This document shows, piece by piece, positions 52,926 to 60,404 of a stretch of DNA of 64,000 nt. Made by a program: the position numbers and the translations under genes. The notes under the pieces were generated by a model that saw only the letters and a list, made by a program, of their open reading frames with translations, was not told the DNA's origin and searched no databases. Origin of the DNA: Ga0077536 sp035325705 (GTDB lineage: Bacteria > Pseudomonadota > Gammaproteobacteria > Ga0077536); NCBI GenBank assembly GCA_035325705.1, contig DAOKZI010000002.1:224713-288712 (forward strand), in the 5' to 3' direction. Numbering within the stretch: the first letter of the stretch is position 1; every line of letters begins with the position of its first letter.

Positions 52926-53217
52926 CGGGCGATGACCCGGATTCGCTGGGCTCATCCGGGCTACGAAGAGAAGATCGAAAATTGCCATTCGTAGCCCGGA
53001 AGGAGCGCAGCGGAATCCGGGTTACGGCCGCAAGGCCGTTGGGGCGTCGGCACTCCTCTCATACGCGGGCAGCAGAGCCTCGTGCGGCCTTGCCTTTCCT
53101 ATCGGCGCCGTGCCGCGCTTCCCGGATTCCGCGGCGCTGCGCGCCGCTCCTTCCGGGCTACGCAGACCGATACCGCGGTGGGTAACCCGGGTGGAGCGCA
53201 GCGCAACCCGGGATCGG
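52926..53217. repeat. REP-like repeat cluster (four copies, both orientations)
   Basis: No gene between the terminator (52873) and the thiL stop (53271). Copies of the 'gtagcccgg...gcgcagcg...ccggg' family at 52929-52962 (reverse), 52989-53025, 53109-53162 (reverse, with internal GCGGCGCTGCGCGCCGC) and 53180-53215. Alternating orientation would fold into long hairpins between the convergent genes. Confidence 0.78.
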
Positions 53218-53270
53218 GCGTTCGGATCGCTCCAGAGGCCCGGATTGCGCTCGCCGCGCGGACGACGCGT

Positions 53271-54224
53271 TCAGAAATGCGTGTAGCCGCCGCGGGCGAA
53301 ACGGATCTCCCGGCCCTCGGCATCGACCAACCGCACGCCCGGCTCGGCCGTGACGGTGCCGATGCAGGTGAGTGCGCAGTCGAGTGCCTTCGCGCGCGCA
53401 CTCAGCTCCTCGGCGCGCGAGGCGGGCAGCGTGAAAGCGAGCTCGTAATCGTCGCCGCCGGTCGCCGCGAGACGCAGGCATTCGCCGACGTCGAAGCAGG
53501 CGCGCAGCGCCGGCGACGGCGGCAGCCGCGCGGCGGCTAGCCGCATGCCGGCGCCGCTCTGCGTCGCGACGTGTCCCAGATCGGCGAGCAGACCGTCGGA
53601 GACATCGATGCAGGCGCTCGCCAGCCCGCGCAGCGCGAGGCCCAGCGCGAGCCGCGGCGTCGGCCGCCGGAAGCGCCGCAAGAGCTCGAGCGCCGCCGCC
53701 TCCGCTCTGCCCTGCCGCCACAGTGCGAGCCCGCCGGCCGCCTCGCCCGGCGTCCCGGACACGAAGACGAGCTCGTCCACCCGAGCGCCGTGCCGCGTCA
53801 GCGCCTGGGCCGGCGGCACCGTGCCCATCGCCTGCACCGTCACGGTCAGCGGACCGCGCGTCGTGTCGCCGCCGACGAGGGCGACGTCGCCGAGATCCAG
53901 GCCTGCGCGCAATCCGGACACGAATGCCCGCAGCCAGGCCTCGTCGACCGCGGGCAAGGTGAGCGCCAGCGTCGCCCAGCGCGGCGTCGCGCCCATCGCG
54001 GCGAGATCGCTGAGATTCACAACCGCGGCGCGCCAACCGACGTCGGCGGCGTCCATGCCGTCCGGGAAGTGGCGGCCGGCGACCAGCGTGTCGGCGACGA
54101 CGACCAGCGCCTCGCCCGGCGGCGGCGCGAGGACGGCGCCGTCGTCGCCGATCCCGAGCAGCACGTCGTCGCGCCGGCCCGCGGCCGGTGCGATCAGCTC
54201 GTAGATGAGTTCGAACTCGTTCAC
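53271..54224 (-). CDS. thiL: Thiamine-monophosphate kinase
   Basis: 317 residues. N-terminal NEFELIYELIA, then GIGDDGAVLAPPPGEALVVVADTLVAGRHF (metal-binding Asp), VGWRAAVVNLSDLAAMGATPRW, VGGDTTRGPLTVTVQAMG, and CIDVSDGLLADLGHVA. It phosphorylates thiamine phosphate to the active diphosphate. 18 bp from nusB; last of the rib operon. Confidence 0.95.
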   Translation of the reverse strand: MNEFELIYELIAPAAGRRDDVLLGIGDDGAVLAPPPGEALVVVADTLVAGRHFPDGMDAADVGWRAAVVNLSDLAAMGATPRWATLALTLPAVDEAWLRAFVSGLRAGLDLGDVALVGGDTTRGPLTVTVQAMGTVPPAQALTRHGARVDELVFVSGTPGEAAGGLALWRQGRAEAAALELLRRFRRPTPRLALGLALRGLASACIDVSDGLLADLGHVATQSGAGMRLAAARLPPSPALRACFDVGECLRLAATGGDDYELAFTLPASRAEELSARAKALDCALTCIGTVTAEPGVRLVDAEGREIRFARGGYTHF

Positions 54225-54242
54225 GCGCGGTGAACGACGGGC

Positions 54243-54722
54243 TCAGCCGGGGCCGGCGTCGACCTCGATCGCACGGAGCTCGCGCGCGAGGCGATCGAGT
54301 ACGCCGTTGACGTAGCGATGCGCCTCGTCGGCGCCGAACATCTTGGTCAGCTCCACGCCTTCGTTGACGACGACGCGATACGGAATGTGCAGGCAGTGCG
54401 CGAGCTCGTAGGCGCCGATGAGGAGCACCGAGCGCTCCACCGGCCCGACGCGTTCCCAGGGCCGATCGAGCAGCGGCTGGAGCTGCGCGCGCAGCGCCTC
54501 GACCTCGCGCGGGATCTCGCGCAGCAGCGTCGCGAAGTAGTCGAGATCGGCCTTGTCGACTTCGCGCTCGTTGAGGAACTCGGCGACGATGGCCGCGGGC
54601 GTCGCGCCGGCGACCTGCCACTGGTACAGCGCCTGCACCGCGCAGCGCCGCGCTTTCACGCGCGCGGCGTTGCCGCTGCCCGTGCGGGGCGCGCGCGGCG
54701 TCGAGGTGTCGCCAGTGGCCAC
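54243..54722 (-). CDS. nusB: Transcription antitermination factor NusB
   Basis: 159 residues. RRCAVQALYQWQVAG at the N-terminus, LLIGAYELAHCLHIPYRVVVNEGVELTKMFGADEAHRYVNGVLDRLA at the C-terminus: the canonical NusB RNA/NusE-binding helices. It boosts rRNA transcription elongation. Three bp after ribH, same strand, standard order. Confidence 0.96.
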   Translation of the reverse strand: MATGDTSTPRAPRTGSGNAARVKARRCAVQALYQWQVAGATPAAIVAEFLNEREVDKADLDYFATLLREIPREVEALRAQLQPLLDRPWERVGPVERSVLLIGAYELAHCLHIPYRVVVNEGVELTKMFGADEAHRYVNGVLDRLARELRAIEVDAGPG

Positions 54723-54725
54723 GAA

Positions 54726-55193
54726 TCAGAGACCCCGCAGCAGCGAGATCATCTCGATCGCGGAGACCGCGGCCTCGGCGCCCTTGTTGCCGGCCTTGGT
54801 GCCGGCGCGCTCGATGGCCTGCTCGATCGAATCGACGGTCAGCACGCCGAAAATCACCGGCACGCCGGTGTCGATGGCGATCGACGACAGCCCGCGCGAG
54901 CAGGCGCCGGCGACGTGATCGAAATGCGGAGTCGAGCCGCGGATGACGGCGCCGAGCGCGATCACGACGTCGTACTTGCCGCTCTTTGCCATCTTCTGCA
55001 CGACCAGCGGCAGCTCGAAGGCGCCCGGCACGCGGGCGATCGCGATCGCTTCATCGGCGACGCCGTGACGGCGCAGCGCATCGAGGCAGCCCGCTTCCAG
55101 CGCGTCGACGATGAAGTGGTTGAAGCGGGCGGCGGCGATGCCGAAGCGCGCCGGCGCGCCGAGCATCATGCTGCCTTCGAGGGTGGTGATCAT
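54726..55193 (-). CDS. ribH: 6,7-dimethyl-8-ribityllumazine synthase
   Basis: 155 residues. FGIAAARFNHFIVDALEAGCLDAL, the phosphate-binding VPGAFELPLVVQKMAKSG, YDVVIALGAVIRGSTPHFDHV and catalytic His in TPHFDHVAGACS. Condenses the ribityl-pyrimidine with the DHBP carbon unit. 12 bp from ribBA. Confidence 0.96.
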   Translation of the reverse strand: MITTLEGSMMLGAPARFGIAAARFNHFIVDALEAGCLDALRRHGVADEAIAIARVPGAFELPLVVQKMAKSGKYDVVIALGAVIRGSTPHFDHVAGACSRGLSSIAIDTGVPVIFGVLTVDSIEQAIERAGTKAGNKGAEAAVSAIEMISLLRGL

Positions 55194-55205
55194 GGCCCTG
55201 TCTCC

Positions 55206-56324
55206 TCAGCTCACGTATTCGACGACTTCGAGGCCGAAGCCCGACAGCGCATGATAACGACGCGGGTTGCTCATGACCCGCATCTTGTGCACGCCGATGT
55301 CGGCGAGGATCTGCGCGCCGAGGCCGATCTGCCGCCAGTCGGCCGGCGCTTTGCCGCCGAGTCCCTGTTCGGGGTGGCCGTTGCGCTGCTCGGGATCGGC
55401 GATGCGCAGCACCTGACGAAGCACCTGCTCGTTGTCGACCTGGTTGCTCAACACGACGACGACGCCTTCGCCGGCGTCCGCGACCCGCTTCAGCGCATCG
55501 CGCAGCGGCCAGCCGGCGTCCTTGCGGATGCTGGCCGTCAGATCCTCGATCGGGTTGTAGATGTGGACGCGCACGAGCGTGGGCCGATCGCCGCTGATGC
55601 TGCCGCGGACCATTGCCAAGTGCAGATCCCGGTGGATGCGATCGCGGTAGGCCAGCAGCCGGAACTCGCCGAACTCGGTCGGCAGCACCGCCTCGGCCGC
55701 GCGCTCGACGGTCTTCTCGTTGTGGATGCGAAAGCGGATCAAATCCGCGATCGTGCCGATCTTCAGGCCGTGCTGCGCGGCGATCTTCTCCAGATCCGGC
55801 CGCCGCGCCATCGTGCCGTCGTCGTTCAGGATCTCGACGATCACCGCCGCGGGTTCGAGGCCCGCGAGCGACGCGAGATCGCAGCCCGCCTCGGTGTGGC
55901 CCGCACGCGTCAGCGCACCGCCCGACTGCGCCATCAGCGGAAAGATGTGTCCCGGCTGGACGATGTCGCTGGGCTTCGCCTCCCTGGCGACGGCGACCTG
56001 GATCGTGCGCGCGCGATCGGCGGCGGAGATGCCCGTCGTCACGCCTTCCGCCGCCTCGATCGACATCGTGAAGTTCGTGCGATGGGTATAGCGCGTGTCC
56101 TGCACCATCAGCGGCAGGTTGAGCTGGCGGCAGCGCTGCTCGGTCAGCGTCAGGCAGATCAGGCCGCGGCCGTAGCGAGCCATGAAATTGACGTGCTCGG
56201 CCGTGCAGTGGCTGGCGGCGAGCACGAAGTCGCCTTCGTTCTCGCGGTCCTCGTCGTCCATGATGATGACCATCTTGCCGGCACGGATGTCGTCAATGAT
56301 TTCCTCGATAGAATTGAGTTTCAT
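55206..56324 (-). CDS. ribBA: RibBA: DHBP synthase with a degenerate GTP cyclohydrolase II half
   Basis: 372 residues from MKLNSIEEIIDDIRAG; the longer upstream start is less likely. RibB half: DDEDRENEGDFVLAASH, RYGRGLICLTLT, HRTNFTMSIEAAEGVTTGISA and RAGHTEAGCDLASLAG, all intact. In the RibA half the zinc/GTP motif CLTGD..GSLRCDCG is replaced by HIYNPIEDLTASIRKDAG, so no Cys ligands. It should make DHBP only; a separate RibA is needed elsewhere. Such fused RibB-RibX proteins are common in this group. Confidence 0.94.
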   Translation of the reverse strand: MKLNSIEEIIDDIRAGKMVIIMDDEDRENEGDFVLAASHCTAEHVNFMARYGRGLICLTLTEQRCRQLNLPLMVQDTRYTHRTNFTMSIEAAEGVTTGISAADRARTIQVAVAREAKPSDIVQPGHIFPLMAQSGGALTRAGHTEAGCDLASLAGLEPAAVIVEILNDDGTMARRPDLEKIAAQHGLKIGTIADLIRFRIHNEKTVERAAEAVLPTEFGEFRLLAYRDRIHRDLHLAMVRGSISGDRPTLVRVHIYNPIEDLTASIRKDAGWPLRDALKRVADAGEGVVVVLSNQVDNEQVLRQVLRIADPEQRNGHPEQGLGGKAPADWRQIGLGAQILADIGVHKMRVMSNPRRYHALSGFGLEVVEYVS

Positions 56325-56394
56325 CGCAGTTCCAGACGGGTGCAGTGGCTGGGTCACCGCGCGGCCGCGAGGCGCGCGCGGAAGTCGATCGTCT

Positions 56395-57051
56395 TCAGGC
56401 AGGGCCGATCAGGCCGGCCTTGCGCAAGCTTTCCATCGTCACGCCGCCGCTCGCCGCGGCGTCCGGGGTGAACAGGCGTTCGAGATAGCGGGCGACCAGA
56501 TCGATCTCGAGGTTGACGCGGCTGCCCGCGCGCAGCTCGCCGAGCGTCGTCCGTTCGAGCGTGTGCGGAATGATCAGCAGCTCGAAGCTCGCGCCGTCGA
56601 CGCCGTTGACGGTCAGGCTCACGCCGTCGACGCAGATCGAGCCTTTGGCGGCGATGTAGCGCGCGAGGGCCGCCGGCGCGCGCAGCGTGAACTGCACGCA
56701 GTTGTCGCGCTCGAGACGGGTGATGACTTCACCGATGCCGTCGACGTGGCCCGCCACGAGATGGCCGCCGAGGCGATCGGACAGCCGCAGCGCTTTCTCG
56801 AGGTTCAATGCGTCACCGGCCCGCTTGCTGCCCAGCGTCGTGCGCGCCAGCGTCTCCGGCGACACGTCGACCTCGAAACGGGCGGGCGCGAGCGCGACCG
56901 CCGTCAGGCAGGGCCCGGAGCAGGCGATGCTGTCGCCGAGCGCGACGTCGCTCAGATCGAGATCCGCGGCCGCGACCGCCATGCGCATGGCGCCGCCGCG
57001 CGGACTCAGCGACTCGATGCGGCCGAGCGCCTGGATGATGCCGGTGAACAT
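56395..57051 (-). CDS. ribE: Riboflavin synthase alpha chain
   Basis: 218 residues with the two lumazine-binding repeats: MFTGIIQALGRIES and GHVDGIGEVITRLE, each ending with the DSIACSGPCLTAV / GSICVDGVSLTVNGV motif. Dismutates two lumazines to riboflavin. It lies between ribD and ribBA, 66 bp after ribD. Confidence 0.96.
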   Translation of the reverse strand: MFTGIIQALGRIESLSPRGGAMRMAVAAADLDLSDVALGDSIACSGPCLTAVALAPARFEVDVSPETLARTTLGSKRAGDALNLEKALRLSDRLGGHLVAGHVDGIGEVITRLERDNCVQFTLRAPAALARYIAAKGSICVDGVSLTVNGVDGASFELLIIPHTLERTTLGELRAGSRVNLEIDLVARYLERLFTPDAAASGGVTMESLRKAGLIGPA

Positions 57052-57117
57052 CGCCGCAATATCGAGGAACGGCCTTGAAGCGTCAAGCCGACTGCCCTGC
57101 GCCTATGCGGCCCTGTA

Positions 57118-58230
57118 TCAGGCTGGCACAGGCCGCGCGATCACCCGCAGATCGGGGCCGATCCGGCGCACGTCGACGAAGGCGAAGCCGGGGCTGTCGC
57201 CGAGATCCGTGAGCTCGGACCAGGCGAAGGCGCCGCGCGCGCCGGTCCCGAGCAGCCGCGGCGCGACGTAGCAGACGAGCTCGTCGACGAGGCCGGCGCC
57301 GACGAGCGCGCCGGCGAGGCGCGGCCCGCACTCGACGAGCAGCTCGTTGCATTCACGCGCGGCTAGGCGGGCGAGGACGGCCGCGAGCTCGACGCCGCCG
57401 CCGGGCGCGGCGGGCACGAGCTCCAGCGTCGCACCGGCGGCGCTGAGCGCGGCGCGGCGCGTGGGCTCCGCGCTTGCGGTGAACACGATCACGGGGGCGG
57501 GATCGGCGAACAGCCGCGCGCTCGACGGCAGCGCGAGCGCGGCGTCGAGCACCACGCGGGCCGGCGGGCAGCCGCCCAGGTCGTAGCGCGCGTCGCGCAC
57601 CGTCAAGGCCGGATCGTCGGCCAGGACGGTGCCGATCCCGGTCATGATGGCGCAGCTTCGTGCCCGCAGGCGCTGGACGTCGGCGCGCGCGGCCGGCCCG
57701 GTGATCCACTGGCTGTCGCCGTTGGCGAGCGCGGTGCAGCCGTCGAGACTGATCCCGATCTTCAGCGTCACCCACGGCCGGCTGCGTTCGTAGCGGCTGA
57801 TGAAGCCGCGATTGAGCGCCCGCGCGGCGGCCGCGAGCGTGCCCTGCGCGACCTCGATGCCGGCCGCGCGCAGGCGCGCCGCGCCCTGTCCGGCCACCCG
57901 CGGATGCGGATCTTCGCCGGCGTAGACCACGCGCGCGACGCGCGCGGCGATCAGCGCATCGACGCAGGGCGGCGTGCGGCCGTGGTGATTGCAGGGCTCG
58001 AGCGTGACGTAGACCGTCGCGCCGCGCGCCCGCGCGCCCGCCGCGCCCAGCGCGACGATCTCCGCGTGCGGCCCGCCCGCGTGATGATGGAAACCGCGTC
58101 CGACCACGGCGCCGTCGCGGACGATTACGCAGCCGACGCGCGGGTTCGGGCGGGTCGAAGTCAATCCGCGCCTCGCGAGCGCGAAGGCTTCGACGAGGTA
58201 GCGATGATCCGCGCGCGCGTCGACGGTCAT
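57118..58230 (-). CDS. ribD: Bifunctional pyrimidine deaminase/reductase RibD
   Basis: 370 residues. Deaminase half: HHHAGGPHAEIVAL and EPCNHHGRTPPCVDALI with the His-Glu-Cys-Cys zinc set. Reductase half: WVTLKIGISLDGCTALANGDSQWITG, DDPALTVRD, ELLVECGPRLAGALVGAGLVDELV. Two consecutive steps of riboflavin synthesis. 46 bp after nrdR. Confidence 0.95.
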   Translation of the reverse strand: MTVDARADHRYLVEAFALARRGLTSTRPNPRVGCVIVRDGAVVGRGFHHHAGGPHAEIVALGAAGARARGATVYVTLEPCNHHGRTPPCVDALIAARVARVVYAGEDPHPRVAGQGAARLRAAGIEVAQGTLAAAARALNRGFISRYERSRPWVTLKIGISLDGCTALANGDSQWITGPAARADVQRLRARSCAIMTGIGTVLADDPALTVRDARYDLGGCPPARVVLDAALALPSSARLFADPAPVIVFTASAEPTRRAALSAAGATLELVPAAPGGGVELAAVLARLAARECNELLVECGPRLAGALVGAGLVDELVCYVAPRLLGTGARGAFAWSELTDLGDSPGFAFVDVRRIGPDLRVIARPVPA

Positions 58231-58276
58231 GGCGGAGAACGAACGTCGACCACCGCGGGCCTCGGCTCACCTGGCC

Positions 58277-58801
58277 TCAGGCCGGGCGCCGTCCCTTCGG
58301 CGTCTCGGCCGGGATCAGATCGAGCTGCTGCTCGCGCAGATCCGGCGGCAGCTCGTTCTCCAGGCGCTCGATTTCCTCGAGGAAGGCACGCACGTCCTCG
58401 AAGCTGCGATAGACCGAAGCGAAGCGCACGTAGGCGACCTGGTCCAGCGCGCGCAGCTCGTCCATGACGAGATCGCCGATGCGGCGCGAGTCGATTTCGC
58501 GCTCACCGCTCTCGCGGACGCGGCGCTTGATGCGATTGACCGCGGAGTCGACCTTCTCCATCTCGACCGGCCGCTTCTCCAGCGCCTTGACGATGCCGCC
58601 GCGCAGCTTGTCGTCGCTGAAGGTCTCACGCCGGCCGTCGCTCTTGATCACGCGCGGCAGGCTCAGCTCGGCGGTTTCGTAAGTGGTGAAGCGCGCCTTG
58701 CACTCCATGCATTCACGGCGCCGCCTGATCTGATCGCCTTCGCCGAGCAGCCGCGAGTCGATGACGCGGGTGTCGTGGTGGGCGCAGAAGGGGCAGTGCA
58801 T
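58277..58801 (-). CDS. nrdR: Transcriptional repressor NrdR
   Basis: 174 residues. Zinc ribbon CPFCAHHDTRVIDSR ... RRRRECMECKARFTTYE, then an ATP-cone (LPRVIKSDGRRETFSDDKLRGGIVKALEKRPV). It senses ATP/dATP and represses ribonucleotide reductase genes. 18 bp after glyA; standard glyA-nrdR-rib order. Confidence 0.97.
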   Translation of the reverse strand: MHCPFCAHHDTRVIDSRLLGEGDQIRRRRECMECKARFTTYETAELSLPRVIKSDGRRETFSDDKLRGGIVKALEKRPVEMEKVDSAVNRIKRRVRESGEREIDSRRIGDLVMDELRALDQVAYVRFASVYRSFEDVRAFLEEIERLENELPPDLREQQLDLIPAETPKGRRPA

Positions 58802-58819
58802 GGCGGCGCCGCGGCGCGC

Positions 58820-60076
58820 TCAGCTCGCGTAGACGGGGAAGCGGCCGCACAGCTCCCCGACCTGGCCGCGAATTCGCGCGATGCGCTGCTCGTCGTCGAT
58901 GTGGTCCAGCACCTCGCACATCCAGCCGGCGACCGTCTTCGCTTCGTCCTCCTTGAAGCCGCGCGTCGTCATCGCCGGCGTGCCGACGCGGATGCCGCTG
59001 GTCACGAACGGCGACTGCGGGTCGTTCGGCACCGCGTTCTTGTTGACGGTGATGCGCGCGCGGCCCAGCGCCGCGTCGGCCGCCTTGCCGGTCAGGCCCT
59101 TGGACACGAGGTCGACGAGAAAGAGATGGTTGTCGGTGCCGCCGGAGACGACGTCGTAGCCGCGCGAGAGAAAGGTGTCCGCCATGGTGCGCGCGTTCTT
59201 GACGACCTGCTCCTGGTAGGCGCGGAATTCGGGCGCCATCGCTTCCTTGAAGGCGACGGCCTTGGCCGCGATCACGTGCATCAGCGGACCGCCCTGGATG
59301 CCGGGGAAGACTGCGGAGTTCAGCTTTTTCTCGATCTCCTCGTTGCGCTTGGCGAGGATGAGGCCGCTGCGCGGCCCGCGCAGCGTCTTGTGCGTCGTCG
59401 TCGTCGTCACGTCGGCGAGCTGCACGGGACTCGGATAGAGCCCGACCGCGACGAGACCGGCGACGTGCGCCATGTCGGCCACGAGATGCGCGCCCACTTC
59501 GTCGGCGATCTCGCGAAACTTCGCCCAGTCGATCACGCGCGAGTAGGCCGAGAACCCCGTCATGATCATGCGCGGCCGATGCTCGCGCGCGAGTGCCGCG
59601 ACCTGGTCGTAGTCGATGAGGCCGGTCTTCACGTCGAGGCCGTATTGGAAGGCGCGGTAGGTGCGGCCGGAAAAGTTGACCGCCGCACCGTGCGTCAGGT
59701 GCCCGCCGTGAGCGAGGCTCATGCCGAGCATCGCGTCGCCGGCGTTCAGCAGGGCCAGATAGACCGCGCCGTTCGCCTGCGATCCGGAGTGCGGCTGCAC
59801 GTTCGCATAGTCGGCGCCGAAGAGCCGTTTCGCGCGATCGATGGCGAGCTCTTCGACGACGTCGACGTATTCGCAGCCGCCGTAATAGCGCTTGCCCGGA
59901 TAGCCTTCCGCGTACTTGTTGGTCAATACCGTGCCGGCCGCCTCGAGCACGCAGGGGCTGGTGTAGTTCTCGGACGCGATCAGCTCGATGTGATCTTCCT
60001 GGCGCTGGCGCTCGTCGGCCAGCGCGCGCCACAGCTCGGGATCGTAGCGCTGGATGTGCATGTCTTTCGGAAACAT
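58820..60076 (-). CDS. glyA: Serine hydroxymethyltransferase
   Basis: 418 residues. Key blocks: HIELIASENYTSPCVLEAAGTVLTNKYAEGYPGKRYYGGCEYVD, PLP-Lys in DVTTTTTHKTLRGPRSGLIL, and the LVADMAHVAGLVAVGLYP Asp/His pair. It interconverts serine/glycine with methylene-tetrahydrofolate. First gene of the leftward operon; divergent from cyaA. Confidence 0.97.
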   Translation of the reverse strand: MFPKDMHIQRYDPELWRALADERQRQEDHIELIASENYTSPCVLEAAGTVLTNKYAEGYPGKRYYGGCEYVDVVEELAIDRAKRLFGADYANVQPHSGSQANGAVYLALLNAGDAMLGMSLAHGGHLTHGAAVNFSGRTYRAFQYGLDVKTGLIDYDQVAALAREHRPRMIMTGFSAYSRVIDWAKFREIADEVGAHLVADMAHVAGLVAVGLYPSPVQLADVTTTTTHKTLRGPRSGLILAKRNEEIEKKLNSAVFPGIQGGPLMHVIAAKAVAFKEAMAPEFRAYQEQVVKNARTMADTFLSRGYDVVSGGTDNHLFLVDLVSKGLTGKAADAALGRARITVNKNAVPNDPQSPFVTSGIRVGTPAMTTRGFKEDEAKTVAGWMCEVLDHIDDEQRIARIRGQVGELCGRFPVYAS

Positions 60077-60404
60077 CGTGACAATCTCCTCGGGTGAACC
60101 GCAGACGGATGGACGATCTGCGCGCCCTCACCCAGCTCGCAAGCGCACGGCCCTCTCTCCCGCGCGACCGGCACCCGGCCGGCGGTGGCTGGCACACCCA
60201 CACGTCGAGTCGCTCCGCATTATTCCCGATCGCGGCCGCACTATCGAGACACCGGCCGGAACGCCCTGAAAAACCGCGTCGTTTTGCGTCTCCCCGGCAT
60301 CCGCGGCAGCCGTTCCCGCCTGAAGGAAACGCCGCCCGCGGCCGCTATCGGAGACCTGGAACACCGGCCCGCGAGCGGCGGCGAGAACGAGGACCACGAG
60401 GGGC
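60077..60404. other. Divergent intergenic region glyA/cyaA
   Basis: 328 bp without a supported gene; GC-rich. Must hold promoters for glyA (leftward) and cyaA (rightward). I see no certain -35/-10 pair, and no FMN or THF riboswitch core. Confidence 0.5.

Noticed and set aside
54318..56471. 717-codon plus-strand open frame opposite nusB-ribH-ribBA
   Set aside because: Shadow of high-GC codon use on the other strand; the minus-strand proteins are clear families and the shadow has low-complexity Arg/Ala/Asp/Gly composition.
58229..60097. 622-codon plus-strand frame opposite nrdR and glyA
   Set aside because: Antisense shadow of two certain genes; no recognisable motif.
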